NCBI GenBank assembly: GCA_027596035.1
Contig: JADGJA010000575.1
Span: forward strand, 1-14,724
Origin: Thoreauomyces humboldtii
Lineage: Eukaryota; Chytridiomycota; Chytridiomycetes; Spizellomycetales; Powellomycetaceae
Length of the DNA: 14,724 bases
Direction: 5' to 3'
Shown here: in pieces, positions 8,632 to 14,724 of the stretch
How positions within the stretch are numbered: the stretch's first letter is position 1
How the letters are laid out: every line of letters begins with the position of its first letter
Notes under the pieces: generated by a model
What the model saw: the letters and a program-made list of their open reading frames with translations, nothing else
Told to the model about the DNA's origin: nothing
Database searches by the model: none
Made by a program: the position numbers and the translations under genes

Positions 8632-9205
8632 GAGTGCGGATCCAATCCACCTACTTACGAGCAACTTCAGGAAAAAAAGGGTGTCGTAATCAAGTTCGCG
8701 ATGAGTATCGGCGCAACGGAACAGTTTGAATTCGGATGCGTATGGTGCTTGCGCTAGGACGCCGATGAGAGAGCGAACTGGGTAGGACGGTGAGCAGCCA
8801 CGGGTGGTGGGACACCAGGGCAACCCCAGTTTTCCACCTTCTGGAATATCGATCGCGTTGGCCAAGCCTGGCAGAAGAGCTCCTTGCAGCGACGTACTGC
8901 CGGTTGCAGAGGGTGTGGTAGGATGCACGAGTCCGAATGAATCAGGTGTGAGTTGTGAGTGTGTGTGTGGGTGGGCAGCTGGGTATTGATTTGTTCGGTG
9001 TGAAAAAATCTTAGTGTGCGTAGTATATGGGGACGGACGACAAGCCCGTGGGTTTCCCAAGGCCCGAGGGTCCCGACAATTGCGTTTCCCTCGAACGACT
9101 TTCCGTCAACGTGTGTTTCCACGACGAGCCCGCGGGGATGGTGCCGCGAACGTTTGCGCAGTTTTGTAATCCTACCAGAGAATCGGACTCGGTAGGTCGG
9201 CACCC

Positions 9206-9236
9206 GTTCCCGGTATTGTGCCCGAGCACCGGGAAC
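9206..9236. repeat. Inverted repeat, 9-bp perfect arms
   Basis: The arms gttcccggt (9206-9214) and accgggaac (9228-9236) are exact reverse complements around a 13-base spacer, upstream of the HMG-box gene. Confidence 0.75.
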
Positions 9237-9425
9237 CATTATGCGTCGGCGACACGCGGCGTCTTTCTCGCGCTACCCCAGATAACAAGACGCCCGCGAG
9301 GACGGGTACAGTACGCCCGCTGGAGGTAACCCTTTCGTTCCGTCCCCGCCCGTCCCCGTCCAACTCGTCTGCTACGCGAGGATCGCCATAATGATTCGCC
9401 AGCAACGGGGAGGCTCGAGACATTG

Positions 9426-9455
9426 CGTGTACCGTACATGATTGTATGGTACACG
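9426..9455. repeat. Inverted repeat, 12-bp stem with one G-T pair
   Basis: The arms cgtgtaccgtac (9426-9437) and gtatggtacacg (9444-9455) pair around a six-base loop with a single G-T mismatch. It could be an operator-like site or an RNA hairpin. Confidence 0.75.
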
Positions 9456-9873
9456 GGCCATCCTCACCCTTCCCCTCCTGCCCAAACATATGCGTGCTCT
9501 TGCCTGCATCTGCCTCGCACGTTACTGTTGTATTTGCCCCAAAACAGCCGCGCGTCTGCGAGGACTAGGCAACGTTGCCGAGATCAAATCGCACGAACAA
9601 AGAGTGAATGTTGCACAAGTGTCTCGTACACGACTTTTCATAGCAAACATGGATGGAGTGCAGTGGGGCGGAACGACGCCCATTATTTTGCACGCTCGCA
9701 ATCCGGTCTGTACAGTACGACAGCCCTTTTTTTACAGACTGATATAAAGTACACGTGGGGGGACTCGACTTTTTGTCCACCGACTTTATGTGCTTATGAA
9801 ACCCCAAAAACAATCTAAATTTGATACTATATGGCACACCAACAGCGATATGAAAGCTGTCTCCGATACAATC

Positions 9874-10444
9874 TTATGAGGAGCCTTTGATGATCTTCAG
9901 GGCCTCTTCAACATGCGGGCTCAGCGGCTCCTCCGTTACGGGCATTCGCGATCCCCATGGTTCGTCCGCTAGCGCCTCAGCAGAACCAAATAGTTTTGGC
10001 ATAGAAAGACCGACTGTGTTAGCTGTCTTTGTCAGCCGCTGCTCCTCCGTCATGCCTGACACTGGCCAGTAACGTGTCACAAGTCCCTGTCGACGAAGCG
10101 AGGTCTGGTTACTTCGTCTTCCTCACGCGGAGAATCCGTAAGAAATACTGCTCACCCTGTGGATATGATTCGACCTCATCATAGCGTGTACGTTCCTAGC
10201 GTGCTTGAGCTGTGTCTCGATTTCCGATCGGCCCGAAAGCGTAGAGCCGACCCTGAAACGGCTGACGACTTCCTTGTGCCACATGTCGTTGTTGTTCCGT
10301 CGAGTAAACTAAAAAACAAGGAAACTCAGATGCCTCATTGGAAGCCAAAATCTTTTGGGTAATCCTTCTACTGACCTGTCTTGCAACTTCCCGCAGGATG
10401 CCGCGGTAGATGTCCAGGATCTCCGATTTCGTAGCAACAGACAT
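9874..10444 (-). CDS. FMC1: Mitochondrial ATP synthase F1 assembly factor FMC1 (LYR-family)
   Basis: Three exons, 10444..10376, 10308..10156 and 10086..9874, with introns of 67 and 69 nt in phase 0, give 144 residues. The N-terminus EILDIYRGILREVAR has an IYR in the LYR position. RFRVG follows in exon 2. Exon 3 carries VTRYWPVSGMTEEQRLTKTA and then NTVGLSMP. This matches the diagnostic FMC1 C-terminal signature, which in yeast reads RYNPG...L.QDEKVKRTANVVGLDVP. FMC1 acts in the mitochondrial matrix and stabilises Atp12 during F1 assembly at high temperature. The extra tail after the signature (about 35 residues) is longer than in yeast. No cleavable presequence is obvious, as is common in LYR proteins. 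Frames and splice sites are intact. The product could be another LYR2-group protein, but the C-terminal match makes FMC1 the best call. Confidence 0.85.
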
Positions 10445-11500
10445 AATGTAGATACTGCTTGTAAGCAGTGAAGCCTGATTAGAAGACGTTTTGCAAACAC
10501 ATCATGGCATCGCCCCTCCAGAATGGCCCGTCAGTGTGGTTCATGCTGTCGTCTTCTCCTTCCGTCCGTTGTGGGCCTGGCGGCCAGCTGTGATGTACGC
10601 CAAGCTCCTCGCCGTTCCACGGGTGTCTGGGAAAGAGCAAGTCTTTCCCGCCCACCAACTGCAGACAAACTCGGCAAAGAACATCTCGCGTCCGTAATCC
10701 ACCGCCAGGGATCCGCTAACGCTAAGCTGGATGCGGTTCAGATAGTCGAAGGCTCCCGAGCCGCCTTCCAAAATTCCCACGAATGGGAACAGAGGAAGAC
10801 AGTTCGCACAAGTGTAAGGCCTCGCCTTTACAAGCGAATGCTCCATCGCTCGCGAGCAGCTCGTCTATTGAGAGGCCCCCACCCCTGGGAAAGGTGGACC
10901 CGTAGGTGACCCTTCCCGAGAGCGTGTTGTTTGCTCTCAGTCCGCCTTTACGGTTCCGCAGACAATGCTAGTCCGGGTACTGTTATATCGAACTTTCTGT
11001 TGTTTTTGGTGTCGCCGGCCGCCAGAACGGGCAGAGAGATCTGACCTTTTACTGAAGGCATCATCCGGGTCGCCGTTCCAACTCGCTCTCTCGATCGACG
11101 GGGAATAACGGGAAGCTTACCTTCTTCTTGTGATGACCGGAAGGTAGACGGAAGACAGAAAGAACGCTTCAATTAACGTGAAGGTCGAGGTTCCCACAAT
11201 GAAGGGAGGGAATGGGTTGGGACTCTTGGGAGGAGAGAGGGCCTTGCGAAAAATCGCCTAGAAAATCGCCGAGGGATGTTATGCGCAGAAACTGTGCAGA
11301 AACCCTAAGCGTCCCAGCTGTCTAATCCCAGCAGATCCGACGAGCACCCGACGAGCACCTTGGGACAAGCGGCATGTGTCCCGCGCGTCCACCCCTCGCT
11401 TGGTCGGCACATCCGACGAGCACCCTGAGACAAGCGGCATGTGTTCCGCGCGTCCACCCTTTCACATCGATGCCTTCCTTTGATGACCGTCTTCCTTTGA
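10445..11500 (-). other. Unassigned region with coding-like minus-strand pieces
   Basis: No protein is recognised. Minus-strand open pieces include one near 10960-10740 (LSGRVTYGSTFPRGG then LSIDELLASDGAFACK), one near 10846-10541 (FDYLNRIQLSVSGSLAVDYG then REMFFAEFVC) and one ending near 10480 (LLFPRHPWNGEELGVHHSW). They are in different frames. A 66-nt intron-like stretch (GTAAAG to GGAAG) could join the first two. Together they may be an unrecognised spliced gene or a decayed one. A hydrophobic stretch (IVGTSTFTLIEAFFLSSVYL) near 11200-11140 may belong to it. Confidence 0.25.
11335..11460. repeat. Direct tandem repeat, two units
   Basis: Unit 1 (about 11335-11394) and unit 2 (about 11411-11460) share atccgacgagcacc and then acaagcggcatgtgt.ccgcgcgtccaccc. 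Unit 1 also has an internal duplication of cgacgagcacc (11338-11348 and 11349-11359). Confidence 0.85.
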
Positions 11501-11564
11501 TTCAGGGGAGACGCTCAAGGGGAGTATCACGAAAAGAAAAGCTCCTCAGTTCAAGGGGAGTGTT

Positions 11565-11582
11565 GAGAGTCTTGAGACTCTC
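11565..11582. terminator. Short hairpin downstream of HSP10
   Basis: gagagtc (11565-11571) and gactctc (11576-11582) form a perfect 7-bp stem with a four-base loop about 160 bases past the HSP10 stop. A role in 3' end formation is speculative. Confidence 0.25.
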
Positions 11583-11742
11583 GTCGTTAGATAAACTGTC
11601 GAACCTTTTCTTCCCTATATACAGGTAAGCGAGAGAACCTTTTCCTCTCCCGCTGATCTCTAAGCAATTCCGAGATCGTACGCCATCATTAGTTCCCTCC
11701 AGTCCCGTGGAGCCTTGGTCTCTACAGGTGTTTGGCCAATCC

Positions 11743-12327
11743 CTACTCGAGCTTCCCGAGGATCTCCTCCTCCTTGTAGAGGAAGAACTCCTGGTCACCG
11801 AGCTTGACCTGGTTCCCACCGTACGGAGGCAGGAGGACGCGCTCTCCCTCCTTGAGTGACATGGGTCGGACCTCCTTTCCGGCCGCTCCGGGACCGACGG
11901 CGACGACGAGACCCTCGTTGAGCGTCTCCTGCGCCTTCTCGGGGATGAAAAGACCGCTGGCGGTGCGCTGTTTTTTTTTTTGAAACCAACACAAGACAGA
12001 GGCTTTAGCAAGAGAGAAAGACTAAGGGAAACCAAAAGTCGGGACGGAGGTTCTGACCTCTGGTGCCTTGACGCGCTGGATGAGGACGCGGTCAAAGAGG
12101 GGAATGATCCGGGACGCTTGCTTGAGTGCTGCTGATGCCTTATGCCAAGGTAAAATAAGGTAAGACTGTGGGTTTCTCGAGGCCGTGCTCTGAGAAGAGA
12201 TCTCCAACTCCAATGTGAAAATCGTCGCACATTCCGCCATCGAACCCACTCCAACCAGCCCCAGCCTTGTGCGATGGATGAATCACGACACAAAAGAGAG
12301 CGGTGCCGAGCACCTTGTCCTTACCAT
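11743..12327 (-). CDS. HSP10: Mitochondrial 10-kDa chaperonin (HSP10, GroES family)
   Basis: Three exons give 102 residues: the ATG alone at 12327..12325, then 12138..12058 and 11967..11743. Intron 1 is 186 nt (donor GTAAGG, directly after the ATG); intron 2 is 90 nt. The protein shows the full family layout: IIPLFDRVLIQRVKAPE (12-28), the mobile loop around RTASGLFIPEKAQE (29-42) that contacts HSP60, then EGLVVAVGPG, the LLPPYGGNQVKLGDQEFFLY segment and a terminal EEEILGKLE. It caps mitochondrial HSP60 during protein folding. Length is normal for the family and no residues are missing. The acceptor of intron 2 is unusual: eleven A residues precede CAG instead of a pyrimidine tract. A heat-shock-element-like site lies about 30 bases upstream of the ATG. 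Confidence 0.93.
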
Positions 12328-12355
12328 TGTGTTTGTCTGTGCTGTGGGGGTCTGG

Positions 12356-12370
12356 GTTCCAAAAGTTCCG
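12356..12370 (-). promoter_or_regulatory. Heat-shock-element-like site of HSP10
   Basis: The minus strand reads GGAACTTTTGGAACC, three contiguous pentamers gGAAc-tTTTt-gGAAc with one mismatch to the nGAAn/nTTCn rule in the middle unit. It lies about 30-45 bases upstream of the HSP10 ATG, where heat-shock factor control would be expected; this close position may put it in the leader or core promoter. Confidence 0.45.
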
Positions 12371-12701
12371 GGGTTGAAAGTCACAAAAATCCGCCGACAG
12401 AAGCGGCATGACTGAAAGGCTCTCTTTAGCCAGATTTGGCGGAAATGAGCTTCCACAGCCAGGCAGCAAGCGCGAGCAACTGAACATCGACGCACATACA
12501 CAGGGGAGGTCGTATAAGGATAAAGAAAACGATGTCCGTGTTAAGGATGAAAGTAAGAGGATGTGAAAAAACTGTGCGGTGAAACGCCAAGAACAAAAAG
12601 TGTAGGAAAAAAGAGGAGAGTGTTCGAACTAGTATGGTGCTAAATGCTAAGATGAGGCGGATGTATACTAGTCTAAGGTCTCTACCAGGTGTTTGGAAAA
12701 A

Positions 12702-13736
12702 TCAATATTGCCGATGATTCTCCCAGGAGGGTCTTCGCTCCGATTGCGCCGGTAAGGGACCGTGTCGGGAATCATGGCGGACAGGAGGATAGAGGTCCCG
12801 CCCAGGCGTGTCTTCGATCCCGTCCTCCTCGTCCTCTTCCTCTTCCTGTTGCTCCCCTTGATGACGATCGTCGTAAGGGATGTTGGTAGAGTGATGATGT
12901 CCACCTTGGTCTTCCTCCTCGTCATCGTCGTATTCGACCGGAGACGCGATCTGCTGGGACTGCGGCCATCCCTCGTTCGGCACGGCAAGGGGAGCTCGCG
13001 ACTGCTCCTGCTGCTGCTGATGCTTCTGGATGTCGTCCAAGATGTCCTGCCGATCCACCACGTAGGACCCTCCGAAGGTGACGCTCCTCTTGCGTCCGAC
13101 TTCGTAGAGTCTCGCGAGTGGGACCCATCGTCGCCTCCGGACCACCCTCTTGAGGGTCTTCCTCCTCTTCCATCCGGTCCAGAAGTTGTCTCCGTACTCC
13201 CAGCCGTCGTCCTCCGTGGTACCGTTGGCGGACCCGTACATGTCGATGTGCCAGGGTCCGTCCCAATCCCAGGCATAGCGGTGGCCGTTGGTGTCGAGGG
13301 GAAGATCGGGGGCGGGCGACGAGGCCGATGAGGATTGATCGTCCGATGTGGCGGCTCCAGACACGGTCTCGAGCTGAGATTGGCAAAACTAGGGGAGATC
13401 GAACCCACTCTTCGGGAGGTTCTTTTGACCAGCGTGGTCCGTCCAGGCGCCTCTCTCCGTGGGAAGGAGGTGAGGCACCCAGCCAACGCCGACCCACCAT
13501 CTTTGATTCTCGAAGGTCTCAAATGATAAAACCAGGGACATGGGCTTGCGGTTGGAGCCGCGAATGGAGGAGCAGGAGGATGTAGGGGAGGTCATCATAG
13601 GAGCTGAAGACGTCTCCCCACCGTGGTTGTTGGCGAAGCGTCCATGGTTGATGGGAATAGAAGAGAGCCTCGGAAGCGGGTCGGTGATACTGTAGGCGCG
13701 CACGTGCTGGGCGTCAGCGTCGCTGAAACTGCGCAT
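12702..13736 (-). pseudogene. Dysferlin-domain (DysF, Pex30/Spo73-like) protein interrupted by TAG
   Basis: One open frame, broken only by TAG at 13391..13389 (codon 116 if counted from the ATG at 13736), reads 344 codons before the final TGA at 12704. Before the TAG: LVLSFETFENQRWWVGVGWVPH (69-89) and LLPTERGAWTD (90-100), the N-terminal DysF half. After it: YAWDWDGPWHIDMYG and EDDGWEYGDNFWTGWKRR (175-192), then RRRRWVPLARL, the C-terminal half. The tail is acidic and Gln/Asp-rich. DysF proteins work at organelle and ER membranes: Pex30 types in peroxisome biogenesis, Spo73 in spore-membrane growth. No in-phase intron removes the TAG, and CAG to TAG is a single transition. The true 5' end may be further upstream: a good acceptor (CTGAT branch site, TTTCAG) precedes 13773. 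No membrane segment is seen in this part. A sequencing error is possible. Confidence 0.7.
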
Positions 13737-13773
13737 GCGATGAGGTCCGGAAGAAGATGCAACATCCAAGGGG

Positions 13774-14647
13774 CTGAAAGAAGAGGAGGAGGATCAGAAG
13801 CTTGCTGTTGCCTGCGCAGCAACAATCCTTTGGGCTGCACCAAGGGAAGCCTATCTTGGGATAGCATCGAGGTTTCGCTTTGCTGACTAACTGCGGTATC
13901 CTGCGCAGCAGCATTTTATCGGCGCTCAGCGGAAGTCTATAACGGGAGCTGCGCATCCAGGTTTTCGTCGTCAGACCGACCGAAACAAGGCAGTGGCGAC
14001 TGCAAAGTTGTTGTACACCAGCGGCGGCGGTCGCGCGGAGCTGTGGATGCTTCCAAAAGTGACAATAACTCCCCGATCGGTAAGGGGTGGGGCGGGAGAA
14101 GATGGGAGGAAAGTCCCAAGACAAGCAACGACAACCTGCTTGAAAGGCTTTTGGAGGGACGCACTGTTAAGATGACGCCGGCCACACAACAGTACATAAT
14201 AGAGAGTAATTTCTTTGCTATCAATAACAGTGGCGATGCTAATACTTAGCATCCCTATAACGAGACGCCATTACAACAGGGTTCCAGGCCATCCGAAACG
14301 TGAATAGGCTGAGCAGCATCCACTTGTCCTGATGCCCAACGGAACCTTCGCGCAAGCAACCTGCGCTAGATTTATTTCTGGCTTCATGTCCAGTCGATCC
14401 CGCATGAGGGGAAACAGGCAAGGATACTGGAGTTGCGATTGCTTACGCGTCTTGTCACGCGCCGGTCATTGATGAAGATGCCGTTACGACCATTTGATGG
14501 CCACCTGCTGCGTAACGCAGAGGTTTTCTCCCATCCAGAGGCTGTGCGCAGCCGCTTTCTCTTCCTGCTACTGGGAGCATGCGACTGGGGCAACGAAGCG
14601 GGGAGGATGGCGAATGTTGACAGTCAGGACGTTTTCACGTAGGCATA
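13774..14647. other. Region upstream of the DysF gene; no recognised gene
   Basis: Several overlapping minus-strand frames are open (for example 13714-14124 and 13937-14224), but none has a known domain. Part may be 5' exons of the DysF gene, since a branch point and acceptor end at 13774. It contains an imperfect direct repeat at about 13800-13970. Confidence 0.35.
13800..13970. repeat. Imperfect direct repeat of about 75-80 bp
   Basis: Two diverged copies (about 13805-13877 and 13896-13966) share, in order, cctgcgcagca, a ggaag block and a gcatc.aggttttcg end. Each encodes a similar minus-strand peptide (RLPL..-K-LLLRR), though in different frames. Confidence 0.5.
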
Positions 14648-14699
14648 TGTCGCAGTGCATATATATAAGCCTTAAGGCTTATATATATGCACTGCGACA
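14648..14699. repeat. Perfect 52-bp palindrome
   Basis: The 26-base arm tgtcgcagtgcatatatata then agcctt (14648-14673) is followed without spacer by its exact reverse complement (14674-14699). Symmetry fails at the next pair (14647/14700). Confidence 0.97.
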
Positions 14700-14702
14700 G
14701 GT

Positions 14703-14724
14703 GCTAGGCTTATGTAAGCCCAGC
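14703..14724. repeat. Second hairpin at the window edge
   Basis: ggctta (14707-14712) and taagcc (14715-14720) form a stem with a two-base loop. It extends through one mismatch to gct/agc (14703-14705, 14722-14724). The ggctta core is shared with the adjacent 52-bp palindrome. Confidence 0.75.

Larger units (their letters stand above)
8415..9873. promoter_or_regulatory. Long upstream region of the HMG-box gene; no recognisable gene
   Basis: About 1.46 kb lies between the HMG-gene ATG and the 3' end of FMC1, both on the minus strand. Overlapping open frames exist on both strands (for example minus 8605-9060 and 8754-9239) but share no domain and look like GC-driven shadows. The region holds two inverted repeats (9206-9236, 9426-9455), a GT-rich tract near 8945-8975, and two HMG-type sites (8623-8631 and 9597-9604). 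It is plausibly a long leader and promoter. Confidence 0.45.

Noticed and set aside
12762..13331. Plus-strand 189-codon frame opposite the DysF gene
   Set aside because: The minus strand carries the dysferlin motifs. The plus frame is a hydrophobic antisense shadow of acidic and Gln-rich codons.
5506..13391. TAG reassigned to glutamine in this genome
   Set aside because: TAG is the natural stop of HSP10, the YHGTS gene and the repeat-protein gene at sensible C-termini, so reassignment is not supported by two internal TAGs.
1..14724. tRNA, rRNA, CRISPR array or intact transposon
   Set aside because: Reading both strands I saw no cloverleaf with A/B boxes, no rRNA-like sequence, no spaced identical repeats and no transposase or reverse-transcriptase motifs.

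Overview
The window looks like nuclear DNA from a fungus, most likely a basidiomycete. Genes are compact and cut by short introns (58-93 nt in most cases; one of 186 nt) with GT-AG borders. The recognisable proteins are eukaryotic: mitochondrial HSP10, the F1-ATPase assembly factor FMC1, a MATA-type HMG-box regulator, and a dysferlin-domain protein. I see no bacterial operons, rRNA, tRNA, CRISPR array or intact transposon. All exon borders below were read by eye from splice consensus and frame continuity.

Left part (1-4.3 kb). An unrecognised minus-strand gene (about 458-1650) lies head to head with an intact single-exon zinc-less alcohol dehydrogenase/enoyl-reductase-like gene (1800-2894). 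Its long 3' exon has no ATG and is open for about 696 nt. The reductase converges on a three-exon minus-strand gene (3247-4145). That gene joins an N-terminal ubiquitin-like fold to a YHGTS motif and an IRPYAI C-terminus.

Middle (4.5-8.4 kb). A minus-strand gene for a secreted Gly/Tyr/Asp-rich repeat protein (4595-5523) has one repeat unit per exon, phase-0 introns throughout and a His-rich tail. Its sixth codon is TAG, inside the signal peptide. Divergent from it is a histidine-phosphatase-like gene (6014-6780) with several frameshifts, called a pseudogene. Next comes a two-exon HMG-box transcription factor (6873-8414) with a 1.46 kb upstream region carrying inverted repeats and HMG-type sites.

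Right part (9.8-14.7 kb). All recognised genes are on the minus strand: FMC1 (9874-10444), an unassigned stretch with coding-like pieces (10.5-11.2 kb), HSP10 (11743-12327, with the start codon alone on its exon and a heat-shock-element-like site upstream), and a dysferlin-domain gene (12702-about 13736) broken by one in-frame TAG. The window ends in a perfect 52-bp palindrome.

The genes do not form one pathway. The most unusual items are the one-repeat-per-exon secreted protein, the ubiquitin-like/YHGTS protein, the cluster of coding lesions (two TAG codons each one transition from CAG, plus frameshifts), and the terminal palindrome. Whether the lesions are biological or base-calling errors cannot be decided from this sequence alone.
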